A stretch of DNA of 64,000 nt, from positions 1 to 64,000 of the forward strand of contig JAGZLW010000005.1 of NCBI GenBank assembly GCA_018364455.1, in the 5' to 3' direction. The notes beneath the pieces are model-generated. The model made no database searches. It worked only from the letters and a program-made list of their open reading frames with translations, and was not told the DNA's origin. Both the position numbers and the translations under genes were made by a program. The DNA comes from Streptococcus mitis. GTDB lineage: Bacteria; Bacillota; Bacilli; Lactobacillales; Streptococcaceae. Positions 37,994-44,314 of the stretch are shown here, in pieces. Positions within the stretch are counted from its first letter, which is position 1. The number at the start of each line of letters is the position of its first letter.

Positions 37994-38338
37994 GGGGTCG
38001 TTACGGATTCGACAGGCATTATGAGGCATATTTTGCGACTCGTGTGGCGACGTAAACGCTCAGTTAAATATAACTGCAAAAAATAACACTTCTTACGCTC
38101 TAGCTGCCTAAAAACCAGCAGGCGTGACCCGATTTGGATTGCTCGTGTTCAATGACAGGTCTTATTATTAGCGAGATACGATTGAGTCTTGTCTAGTGGC
38201 TTGATAAGAGATTGATAGACTCGCAGTTTCTAGGCTTGAGTTATGTGTCGAGGGACTGTTAAACTAATACATAACCTATGGTTGTAGACAAATATGTTGG
38301 CAGGTGTCTGGACGTGGGTTCGACTCCCACCGGCTCCA
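37994..38338 (+). ncRNA. ssrA: Transfer-messenger RNA (tmRNA)
   Basis: About 345 nt. The 5' end GGGGTCGTTACGGATTCGAC and the 3' end with GGGTTCGACTCCCACCGG and CTCCA form the tRNA-Ala-like half, with the T arm and encoded CCA visible. The tag frame at 38076-38111 reads AKNNTSYALAA then TAA. tmRNA with SmpB rescues stalled ribosomes and marks the unfinished protein for proteolysis. Its 3' end is the presumed phage attachment site: all sequence to the right is prophage, and the gene remains intact. Confidence 0.97.
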
Positions 38339-38345
38339 TTATTCC
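38318..38345 (+). other. Presumed attL at the ssrA 3' end
   Basis: The integrase gene lies 140 bases beyond the tmRNA 3' end and everything from there on is phage. Integration into the T arm/acceptor end of ssrA, with the phage restoring the gene end, is common for tyrosine integrases. The exact core cannot be set without the right junction, which is outside the window. Confidence 0.55.
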
Positions 38346-38463
38346 TTTGCATTCTTTTGCATTCCTTGGTAAAACGTTGTTAAATCAACGTTTTTTATTT
38401 TTGTCTTTGGTATTCCTTGGCATTCTTTTGTAAAAAAAGGGAGTCACAAAAGGAGTCACAAAA
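38343..38463. repeat. Short direct repeats near attL, candidate integrase arm sites
   Basis: Three or four copies of a TTCCTTGG/TTGCATTC-like word lie at 38343-38366 and 38410-38430. GGAGTCACAAAA is perfectly duplicated back to back at 38440-38451 and 38452-38463. Clusters of short repeats between the att core and int are where arm-type integrase sites usually lie; assignment is inference. Confidence 0.45.
38371..38400 (+). terminator. ssrA terminator, probably phage-supplied
   Basis: AAAACGTTG (38371-38379), loop TTAAAT, CAACGTTTT, then TTATTTTTG. It is 33 bases past the tmRNA end and so lies on the phage side of the presumed junction. Confidence 0.75.
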
Positions 38464-38480
38464 AGGAGGCGAACCTCCTT
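38463..38480 (-). terminator. Integrase terminator
   Basis: On the minus strand AAGGAGG, loop TTCG, CCTCCTT then TTTGTG. A 7-bp stem with a stable UUCG tetraloop; the int stop codon lies in the first arm. Confidence 0.7.
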
Positions 38481-39561
38481 AAAAGTCTATATACTTTGCA
38501 AAGCGTTCTCCGATGTCATCCTTTGCTTGCTTGGTTATGTGGGTATAAACGTTCATGGTCGTTTTTAAGTCGGAATGTCCGAGTCGATGTTGGACTTGCT
38601 TCAAAGTCATACCAGCGTCAAAACAAAGGCTGGCATGTGTATGTCTGAATCCGTGGATTTTAATCGGACGCAAGTCGCTACCTTCCACAATTTTGATAAG
38701 CCACTTTCTGGGTAATGTGCTTGGAATTGGCTTTTTAAATTCATTTTCAAAGATGTATTTGGTATCTGGATTTTGCTTTCTCCATTTTTTTAAAATGCTT
38801 TTTGTCTTTTTATCTAAGCTGATTAGTCGATTACTGCTGACCGTTTTGGTGTTGCCTATTTCTTCGCCTGCAAATCCTCTTGTAATAGCCTTGTTTATAT
38901 CCAGAGTATTATCTGTCCAGTCATTCCATTCAAGGGCTAAAATCTCCCCTTTTCGAGCCCCTGTGAAAGCTAGAAGACGAAATAGAGTTATCTTCTCTAG
39001 ATCCTTTGTTTTGGAGACAAGTTTTAAGAATTTTTGAAGTTCATCTTTGTTGTAAAAGTCGCTTTTGCCCTCTGATTTCTTTCTTGTCGAAGTAATCACG
39101 CTGTCGACTGGATTGGTATCGATATATCCATGCCTGATTGCGTACTTAAAAACATTATTCATCAATCCTTTTAACTTACGACCATAGACTAATTTTCTAG
39201 ACCACTCATTGGCCTGCTCTTGCATTTGAAGGGGAGTGATACTAGCTATTTTTCTATTACCAAAAGCTGGATAGATGTGATTCTTGAAGTTTCTAGATGT
39301 CTTGATATAGGTGCTTTCTTGTACAGTTTCAGAATAATCTTTGAGCCATTTTTCAGCAATCTCCTCAACCGTGATTTCCTTCCTGCTTTGCTCACCACTC
39401 TCAATATCATCCTGAAGTTGAAGCAGTGCTGCTCTTGCTTTAGCTTTTGTAGCAAATCCACGGCGAGTAGCGTATTGACTATATCCGTTAATTTTCCCGA
39501 TATAGGCACGGAACATGTAAGCCGTCTCACCGTTTTTCTTTTTATAAGACTTAATTTCCAT
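38479..39561 (-). CDS. int: Phage integrase, tyrosine recombinase
   Basis: A 360-residue site-specific recombinase. The N-terminal arm-binding region has KNGETAYMFRAYIGKINGYS; a SAM-like core-binding domain follows (EEIAEKWLKDYSETVQESTY). The catalytic domain shows R in FTGARKGEILALEW, the K beta-turn, H-x-x-R in IHGFRHTHAS, the second His in LGHSDLKTT and nucleophile Tyr in MNVYTHIT. It inserts the phage at ssrA. It reads toward attL, as usual for the last gene of the leftward lysogeny module. TGAGG lies about 11 bases before the ATG, a rather long spacing. Confidence 0.95.
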   Translation of the reverse strand: MEIKSYKKKNGETAYMFRAYIGKINGYSQYATRRGFATKAKARAALLQLQDDIESGEQSRKEITVEEIAEKWLKDYSETVQESTYIKTSRNFKNHIYPAFGNRKIASITPLQMQEQANEWSRKLVYGRKLKGLMNNVFKYAIRHGYIDTNPVDSVITSTRKKSEGKSDFYNKDELQKFLKLVSKTKDLEKITLFRLLAFTGARKGEILALEWNDWTDNTLDINKAITRGFAGEEIGNTKTVSSNRLISLDKKTKSILKKWRKQNPDTKYIFENEFKKPIPSTLPRKWLIKIVEGSDLRPIKIHGFRHTHASLCFDAGMTLKQVQHRLGHSDLKTTMNVYTHITKQAKDDIGERFAKYIDF

Positions 39562-39690
39562 TGATTTTTACCTCATTTCTTGATAAAATGGGTATAGTAA
39601 AGAGGGCTTTTTAATGCCTTTTACTATACTAGCTGATCCTCACACTCAAAATTTGGCGATGGCGAGTGTGGGGATTTTTTTATTTTATTT
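39561..39690 (+). ncRNA. Candidate plus-strand small RNA between int and abi
   Basis: TTGATT (39561-39566), a 17-base spacer and TAAAAT (39584-39589) form a possible promoter. The transcript would contain GTATAGTAAA/TTTACTATAC (39592-39601 with 39620-39629) as a long hairpin, then ATCCTCACACTC/GAGTGTGGGGAT (39636-39647 with 39664-39675) followed by TTTTTTATTTTATTT, a strong terminator for plus-strand RNA. It converges on the 3' end of the abi gene and runs opposite to int. It could simply be a terminator block; no expression evidence is available. Confidence 0.4.
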
Positions 39691-40659
39691 AGAGTATTTT
39701 TCGATACCTCTTAACATATCGGTTTTATTTATCATCGTTTGTTCACATAATAAATCTAAATCTGATGGGTAGTACTGACAATGGTAGCCTATTGAATAGT
39801 AAACACTAAATTCAAATAAGAACCCAGAACGCCGATTTTTAAATATACTTAAAATATTTTGGAGTGTGAAGAGTCCAGTTTGACCAACACCATTATTATA
39901 TTCTTCTCTTGTGATTTCCATGATTTTCTCATGTAGAGGTTCGTTGTATTCCATTATGTTTTGTGAACGATAGCTAAACAATCTACCACTATGTGCTGCT
40001 CGATTGCGGTATGAATGGATCATACGAAGAGCCTGGGCAAACATTAATTTTATTGAATCAGTTATAAATTGTTCAGGGAGTCCAGTACAAATTGAAATAA
40101 CTTTATCTTTTTGTTTTGGTTTTAGCAATTTATAAAAGTTCACCAAATTTCCAAAACTTGTCCCTTTTAAAAGTATCCAAGGAGGAATATTTCCGTGATT
40201 TTCTCGATAATGCTTATAAGGTTCGATATCGTCATTCGCTATATTATTTAATTTATCTAGCAACTGGTAAAGTGGATATCGGTTGGAATTTTGGCGTCTA
40301 TGACCTCTTCTGTAGTTTCTGGGGTTTAGATAATCGGTTTGCTTTTCTCCAAAGTCTTCTGCTATTGTATAAGCAATAGCAGTTCTGAGACTTAGCTCAA
40401 CTTCTAGAGTGGCCCTTAAAACACCGTTCCGAATATCTTTATCTAGCCGATATAGAGAGTACAGATGAGAAAATGTTTCACCTGTTTTGAAGTTATCGCT
40501 ATCGTCCGATTCCAGAATAAAGGATTTATATCCGTTGACTATTTCATAATAGCCGTAAATAGTCAAAGCTTCTCTTGCCTCTTTTTCATCATCAATTTCT
40601 AAATTTCGTGACCGTAATATGTCTAATTGTTCATCAATATTTTTAAAGGGTTTATCCAC
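39685..40659 (-). CDS. Abi_2-family (AbiD/AbiF-like) abortive infection protein
   Basis: A 324-residue protein of the Abi_2 family: PFKNIDEQLDILRSRNLEI at the start, YGYYEIVNGYKSFI, then LRATLEVELSLRTAIAY and IHSYRNRAAHSGRLF. RNRAAH fits the R-x4-H motif of HEPN ribonucleases, which marks it as a likely RNA-cutting toxin that aborts phage infection. I start at GTG 40659 because GGAGG lies 6 bases upstream; the frame extends 18 codons further back, but those run through an RNA hairpin. A consensus promoter and a two-hairpin RNA lie directly upstream. Position in the lysogeny module suggests expression from the prophage to exclude other phages. AbiF-type proteins are thought to be restrained by such an upstream RNA. 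Confidence 0.85.
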   Translation of the reverse strand: MDKPFKNIDEQLDILRSRNLEIDDEKEAREALTIYGYYEIVNGYKSFILESDDSDNFKTGETFSHLYSLYRLDKDIRNGVLRATLEVELSLRTAIAYTIAEDFGEKQTDYLNPRNYRRGHRRQNSNRYPLYQLLDKLNNIANDDIEPYKHYRENHGNIPPWILLKGTSFGNLVNFYKLLKPKQKDKVISICTGLPEQFITDSIKLMFAQALRMIHSYRNRAAHSGRLFSYRSQNIMEYNEPLHEKIMEITREEYNNGVGQTGLFTLQNILSIFKNRRSGFLFEFSVYYSIGYHCQYYPSDLDLLCEQTMINKTDMLRGIEKYSK

Positions 40660-40670
40660 TGAATACCTCC

Positions 40671-40742
40671 AAGAAAATAAGAAAAGGTCTTGCGACAGCA
40701 AGACCCGTTCCATGAGCGCGACGGCACTCGTTCATTAAGATT
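40671..40742 (-). ncRNA. Candidate abiF-associated antitoxin RNA
   Basis: About 70 nt from the predicted start near 40742 to the U-rich tail. Hairpin 1 is GAGTGC-CGTC-GCGCTC (6 bp). Hairpin 2 is GGTCTTGC-TGTC-GCAAGACC (8 bp, at 40686-40705), followed by TTTTCTTATTTTC, an intrinsic terminator. Each hairpin is preceded by GAACGRGT, so the RNA is a degenerate tandem repeat with loops sharing GTC. It ends just before the ribosome site of the Abi_2 gene. An RNA element upstream of abiF genes is a known structural motif; this being a member is inferred. Confidence 0.7.
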
Positions 40743-40748
40743 ATATAA

Positions 40749-40777
40749 ATTATAATCTATTCGGTAGCTTCTGTCAA
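40749..40777 (-). promoter_or_regulatory. Consensus promoter of the Abi RNA/protein unit
   Basis: On the minus strand TTGACA (40777-40772), exactly 17 bases, TATAAT (40754-40749). It matches the sigma-A consensus at all twelve positions. No operator like those in the cI region is present, so transcription should be constitutive in the lysogen. Confidence 0.85.
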
Positions 40778-40808
40778 GCATTTTGTTAAATTTAATTTTT
40801 AGATATCT

Positions 40809-41189
40809 TCACATCCCCACAACATTCTTAAACTCTTCCTGTATCATATCTTCACCCCAGGTTGTTAAGATTTTGTGTCTTTCTGCGAACTGGAGCCAGT
40901 TGAAGTCTGATACTTCGTACTGTGCGAGTTCTTCAGAGATGAGATGACGAATCATGAAGCGGTCTGCTTCGTTTTCGTATTTGTAAAGTAGTCGTTTGTA
41001 ATGCGCTGGATTGTGATTTATATGCCCCAATTCGTGCAGGATGACCTTTTCTCTCTCTTCTATGGGTAAATCCCCATTGACGTAAATAATGCGCTCATCG
41101 GGGAAATAGAAGCCTTTTCGCTCCCACATGGTTTCTGGGAAGAGGTAGAGTGTGACCTGGTATTCATCTAGTAGTTCATTTACTTTCAA
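40809..41189 (-). CDS. ImmA/IrrE-family metallopeptidase
   Basis: A 126-residue protein with the zinc protease site ILHELGHINHNP (HEXXH) and the downstream ENEADRFMIRHLI helix carrying the third ligand Glu, the ImmA/IrrE signature. ImmA-type proteases cut the CI-like repressor to release lytic growth after DNA damage. The repressor gene lies immediately upstream and overlaps it by 14 bases, so the pair is an ImmR/ImmA-like switch. I choose TTG at 41189, preceded by GGGGGT; an ATG at 41228 is also in frame but has no better ribosome site. Confidence 0.85.
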   Translation of the reverse strand: MKVNELLDEYQVTLYLFPETMWERKGFYFPDERIIYVNGDLPIEEREKVILHELGHINHNPAHYKRLLYKYENEADRFMIRHLISEELAQYEVSDFNWLQFAERHKILTTWGEDMIQEEFKNVVGM

Positions 41190-41544
41190 TATCCGATACC
41201 CCCAAAGAGAGTTTAATGATTTGTGCAATTTTGTCTACATCGTCGTCTGATAATGGCTTGCCATCGAACAGGACAACACGTTCGCGAAGATTGGATAGGT
41301 CAACGATACGGCCATCTGCAGTGGTTACTGTTTCCTTTGCAATCGCAGGGTTATCCGTTCGTCCTAGAAGATAATCTGTGCTAACGTTTAGGTAATCGGC
41401 AACTTTTTCTAACGGCTCAGAATTAGGTTTTGATTTTGCCCACTTTGAAATAGAGCCATTTGATAAATCAAGAGTTCGTTCAAGTTGTGCAACTGTCATA
41501 AGACGTTGTTTGACAAGCTCTTTTATTATCTCGTAAGTATTCAT
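41176..41544 (-). CDS. CI-like (ImmR-type) phage repressor
   Basis: A 122-residue protein with an N-terminal Cro/CI helix-turn-helix: RLMTVAQLERTLDLSNGSISKWAKSKPNSEPLEKVADYLNVSTDYLLG. The C-terminal half is short and has no LexA-type peptidase fold, which fits inactivation by the neighbouring ImmA rather than by RecA-stimulated autocleavage. GGAGGG lies 8 bases before the ATG at 41544; a longer upstream frame has no such support. It should maintain lysogeny by binding the AGAAATATTTCT operators nearby. Confidence 0.9.
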   Translation of the reverse strand: MNTYEIIKELVKQRLMTVAQLERTLDLSNGSISKWAKSKPNSEPLEKVADYLNVSTDYLLGRTDNPAIAKETVTTADGRIVDLSNLRERVVLFDGKPLSDDDVDKIAQIIKLSLGVSDIESK

Positions 41545-41578
41545 TTCTAATACCCTCCAGAAAAAATCTAAGAAAAAT

Positions 41579-41781
41579 AGAAATATTTCTGTCTTTTCTA
41601 TTGACAATAGAAATAGTTCTGTGGTATCATGGTATTGTACTTGGGAGGTACACAAAATAATAAATACTACAGACGCAGAAACAGATAAAATCTGTGTTTG
41701 CTACTTTTCTTATACTCTTATAATAGAATAAGTTCTATTATTTGTCAAGAGTTATCAGAAATAAAACGTAGAAATATTTCT
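41579..41781. promoter_or_regulatory. Immunity region: four operators and two facing promoters
   Basis: Four 12-bp dyads of the form AGAAATATTTCT lie at 41579-41590, 41609-41620 (AGAAATAGTTCT), 41725-41736 (AGAATAAGTTCT) and 41770-41781. A rightward promoter TTGACA-17-TATCAT (41601-41629) has the second operator in its spacer. A leftward promoter TTGACA-17-TATTAT (41748-41720) has the third in its spacer. The two promoters face each other, so the transcripts overlap for about 80 bases. The repressor or the Cro-like protein should compete for these sites. Confidence 0.75.
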
Positions 41782-41797
41782 AAAAAAGGAGGAAAGC

Positions 41798-41986
41798 ATG
41801 ATTTACAACACTATCAAAGATGTTGCTACAAATCAGGGGATATCAATCTATCGCATTGAGAAAGATTTGGAATTTCCAAATGGTTTGATTTCGAAATGGA
41901 ACAAATCCACTCCATCAGCATCTAATCTTGCCAAGGTTGCTAAATATCTTGGCGTGACGACAGAGAAGCTACTTGGTGATGGTTAG
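41798..41986 (+). CDS. Cro-like HTH regulator
   Basis: A 62-residue protein consisting only of a helix-turn-helix closely related to that of the CI-like repressor (ISIYRIEKDLEFPNGLISKWNKSTPSASN). It is the first rightward gene of the prophage. AAAGGAGG lies 8 bases before the ATG, and an operator dyad ends 16 bases upstream. It should repress the repressor promoter when lytic growth begins. Confidence 0.85.
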   Translation: MIYNTIKDVATNQGISIYRIEKDLEFPNGLISKWNKSTPSASNLAKVAKYLGVTTEKLLGDG

Positions 41987-41998
41987 AAAGGAGTACGG

Positions 41999-42139
41999 AT
42001 GGAAGAATTAAAAATAAGAGAAGATGGTATTTATTTGAATAACCAAAAATTAAAAGGTGTGCAAGCAATCAAAACAAAAAGCACGGCTGAATGCAACCAT
42101 GCTACTGTCTACTTAAAATTTATTGCCAAGCTGATTTGA
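41999..42139 (+). CDS. Small phage protein, probably truncated
   Basis: A 46-residue frame (MEELKIREDGIYLNNQKLKG at the start) with GAAAGGAG 7 bases upstream, 12 bases after the Cro-like gene. The N-terminal two thirds resemble short early phage proteins of unknown role. The last residues run into the 3' end of the opposing DUF2513 gene, so the original C-terminus may have been lost when that gene was inserted. Confidence 0.6.
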   Translation: MEELKIREDGIYLNNQKLKGVQAIKTKSTAECNHATVYLKFIAKLI

Positions 42140-42493
42140 AATGAGGTTGGTAATAACTTGTGATGAAATATCTTTAAGGACATCCAGTGAAAAAGAACCA
42201 ACATTCTTTGCTATATCTTTTGTCCGATTCCAATTGGTATCTTGGCGAATATCATTGATGAACTGATGACCATAAGGAGATAAATCTTGAATTGAGAAAC
42301 CACCAAAATAATGTTGTACATTGAGAAATAAGCCACTATGTTCGCACTGTCTGACATGGTAGAGGATTTCTTCTTGTGAATATTTTGGAACAAGATTTTC
42401 ATATAGTTTATCCTCTGAGACATCATTAGAGTATGTTGAATACTCTTCAACAACAAAAAGGATATCACGGACACAATCAGGATTTAATTTCAT
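42113..42493 (-). CDS. DUF2513-family protein
   Basis: A 126-residue protein opening MKLNPDCVRDILFVVEE, the DUF2513 signature, with YHVRQCEHSGLF and DLSPYGHQFINDIR following. The pattern is a winged-helix-like fold with no known biochemical role. It lies in reverse orientation inside the rightward early genes and overlaps the previous frame by 27 bases, tail to tail. Such an inverted cargo gene near the immunity region looks like a moron expressed from the lysogen, which is inference. ATTCTGATG precedes the start, and GAGGTAA lies a little upstream. Confidence 0.78.
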   Translation of the reverse strand: MKLNPDCVRDILFVVEEYSTYSNDVSEDKLYENLVPKYSQEEILYHVRQCEHSGLFLNVQHYFGGFSIQDLSPYGHQFINDIRQDTNWNRTKDIAKNVGSFSLDVLKDISSQVITNLISNQLGNKF

Positions 42494-42543
42494 CAGAATT
42501 ACCTCGTTTTATTTTTATTATACCAAATTTAGAAAGGAACATT

Positions 42544-43260
42544 ATGAACGAACTTATTAACGTTACACTTAATGACAATCACGAGCCGATTGTATCTGGT
42601 CGTCAGTTGCATGAGGCATTGGGAGTTAAAACACCATATGATAAATGGTTCCCACGCATGACTGAATATGGATTTACAGAAAACGAAGACTTTTCGACAT
42701 TTTTGTCGGAAAGTACAGGAGGACGCAGAGCGACTGACCACATCATCAAACTAGACATGGCTAAAGAAATCGCCATGATTCAGCGAACCGACAAAGGTAA
42801 AGAAGTCAGACAGTACTTCATTCAAGTAGAAAAAGACTTCAACAGTCCTGAGAAGATTATGGCAAGAGCCTTGCTCATGGCAGATAAGAAGATTCATAAA
42901 CTAGAGACGCAGATTGAAGCGGATAAACCCAAAGTCCTCTTTGCAGACGCAGTAAGCGCAAGTCATACATCTATCTTGGTCGGCGAACTTGCCAAACTCA
43001 TTAGCCAAAATGGCTATAAAATCGGAGCCAATCGCCTCTTTTCTTGGATGCGTGAAAATGGCTACCTGATTAAACGCAAAGGCTCAGACTGGAACATGCC
43101 AACCCAACGTAGCATGGACTTGAAACTCTTTGAAATCAAGGAAACAAACGTGCAACACGCAGATGGACATATCACTGTGAACAAGACACCGAAAGTCACT
43201 GGCAAGGGGCAGCAGTATTTTATCAACAAGTTCTTGAGTAAAGATGAAGTAGCGGGGTAG
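42544..43260 (+). CDS. Phage antirepressor (AntA/AntB plus KilAC domains)
   Basis: A 238-residue protein. The N-terminal AntA domain shows GRQLHEALGVKTPYDKWFPRM and YGFTENEDFSTF. A helical linker is followed by a C-terminal KilAC/ANT domain: ILVGELAKLISQNGYKIGAN, then RLFSWMRENGYLIKRKGSDWN. Such proteins counteract the repressor and promote induction. AGAAAGGAAC lies 6 bases before the ATG at 42544; the frame extends upstream into the opposing DUF2513 promoter and is not used. Confidence 0.9.
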   Translation: MNELINVTLNDNHEPIVSGRQLHEALGVKTPYDKWFPRMTEYGFTENEDFSTFLSESTGGRRATDHIIKLDMAKEIAMIQRTDKGKEVRQYFIQVEKDFNSPEKIMARALLMADKKIHKLETQIEADKPKVLFADAVSASHTSILVGELAKLISQNGYKIGANRLFSWMRENGYLIKRKGSDWNMPTQRSMDLKLFEIKETNVQHADGHITVNKTPKVTGKGQQYFINKFLSKDEVAG

Positions 43261-43264
43261 GGAA

Positions 43265-43378
43265 ATGAATGAACTAGAAAGAACAGCCCTCAACGAGATA
43301 TTGAGGACCGTGACATATATTGCAGAGAAGTTGGATGAACTAGATTCTAAGATTTCTCAATCAGAGGAAATGGAATGA
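43265..43378 (+). CDS. Small phage protein
   Basis: A 37-residue acidic, helical frame (MNELERTALNEILRTVTYIA at the start) beginning four bases after the antirepressor stop. Similar tiny open frames follow antirepressors in streptococcal phages. The ribosome site (TAGGGAAATG) is close to the start. Function unknown. Confidence 0.5.
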   Translation: MNELERTALNEILRTVTYIAEKLDELDSKISQSEEME

Positions 43379-43404
43379 AACTAAGGCTATATTCGTTCAG
43401 TAGA

Positions 43405-43735
43405 CAAATAAAAAACGTACTCCAGCTGCTATCTGAAGTACGCTACGGAAATTGTTCTGCTCAAACTAATAGCAGTAGTCAACAACACTTCGCTGGTATC
43501 GTCCCCAGCACTGTAGTTGAAATAAACTTTGATTCTCGATTTTAGAGTCTAGCCTTCCACGGCTTTTAGTGTCTAGCCAAGACGTTTCGGGAAGGCTAAC
43601 TCTCCCTATTGAACCCTGCTAGCCAGGTACGGTAGGCAAAAGGTAAACCTACAAATGAATCCAGAAGTTTACTGAGACACAGTCCCCTTCAAAAATTTTG
43701 CCAATTTGCATCAGCTCCTTTCTTGTTAAGGATAA
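43405..43735 (-). ncRNA. Structured minus-strand region, candidate prophage RNA
   Basis: No gene fits the 420 bases from 43379 to 43798. Read on the minus strand it has a chain of hairpins: TAGCCTTCC/GGAAGGCTA (43598-43590 with 43558-43550), GCTGG/CCAGC, a TGCT/AGCA stem inside GTTGTT/AACAAT, and a 10-bp CGTACTTCAG/CTGGAGTACG stem (43442-43433 with 43425-43416) followed by TTTTTTATTTG, a strong intrinsic terminator. Near the 5' side AAAGGAG then ATG opens a 20-codon frame (MQIGKIFEGDCVSVNFWIHL). The promoter is unclear (A/T-rich at about 43720-43745). A decayed gene is the alternative. Confidence 0.45.
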
Positions 43736-43766
43736 TATAAATATATACTGTTTTTGAAGGGGGTAC

Positions 43767-43784
43767 ATCGGTCTTAAGACCGAT
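43767..43784. promoter_or_regulatory. 18-bp perfect palindrome before an early gene
   Basis: ATCGGTCTTAAGACCGAT is a perfect palindrome followed by TTTTTGG, directly before the ribosome site of the gene at 43799. It may be an operator or a terminator-like hairpin acting in both directions. Confidence 0.55.
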
Positions 43785-43798
43785 TTTTGGAGAAAATC

Positions 43799-43942
43799 AT
43801 GGAAGATAAAATCATCGAACTTGCTGATTACTTCATCAGCGAATCTACAACGTACAGAGAAGCTAAAATAGCGTGTGAGAAGCTATTGAAACAAGTCAGC
43901 CATGAGATTGAACTTAGGGCGATGGAAAGTAAAACTTTTTAA
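43799..43942 (+). CDS. Small early phage protein
   Basis: A 47-residue acidic helical protein (MEDKIIELADYFISES at the start) with TTTTTGGAGAAAATC before the ATG. It follows the palindrome. No family recognised; the clean ribosome site and charged composition support a real gene. Confidence 0.6.
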   Translation: MEDKIIELADYFISESTTYREAKIACEKLLKQVSHEIELRAMESKTF

Positions 43943-44022
43943 ACCAAAAAAGCACCTAACAGGAGTCAGGCGCATACTAATATAACTAACTGAATTATAA
44001 CACGAAAGAGAGGAAATTGCCA

Positions 44023-44301
44023 ATGGCTTTGGAATTGTTTGGAGAAGATTTCAAAAATGAACTGTTGGAAGAGCTTGTACAGTTGAATGTGAAAGCTATG
44101 ACTGAAGCTAAACTACGAGTATCAAGAGGTACGAACTGGGCTTCAATCAAAGATGTCCAAGAGAAAACTGGTTGGGGTCGTAAGAAAATTGAAGATTTCA
44201 GAGACGCAGGGAAATTCCGCTACCAGCAAAACGCCAAAGGCGGCAAGTATTTATATGACATGAACGATGTACTTCGGTTTCAGAGTCAGTTAGCACAATA
44301 A
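44023..44301 (+). CDS. DUF771/excisionase-like DNA-binding protein
   Basis: A 92-residue protein whose C-terminal half (NWASIKDVQEKTGWGRKKIED, then GKYLYDMNDVLRF) is the winged-helix pattern of excisionase/DUF771 proteins of streptococcal phages. The ATG at 44023 is preferred to an upstream TTG because GAGAGGAAATTGCC gives good spacing. It may act in excision or early gene control; no direct evidence separates these. Confidence 0.7.
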   Translation: MALELFGEDFKNELLEELVQLNVKAMTEAKLRVSRGTNWASIKDVQEKTGWGRKKIEDFRDAGKFRYQQNAKGGKYLYDMNDVLRFQSQLAQ

Positions 44302-44314
44302 AGGAGATTAAAAA

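Noticed and set aside
40660..40713. ATG at 40713 as the Abi_2 start (342 residues)
   Set aside because: The extra 18 codons lie inside the terminator hairpin and have no ribosome site; GTG 40659 has GGAGG at good spacing.
41545..41655. N-terminal extension of the CI-like repressor to 41655
   Set aside because: It crosses the operator and promoter region and lacks a ribosome site; ATG 41544 follows GGAGGG.
42433..42543. Extended start of the antirepressor at 42433
   Set aside because: It overlaps the DUF2513 start region in antisense; ATG 42544 has AGAAAGGAAC and matches the AntA domain start.
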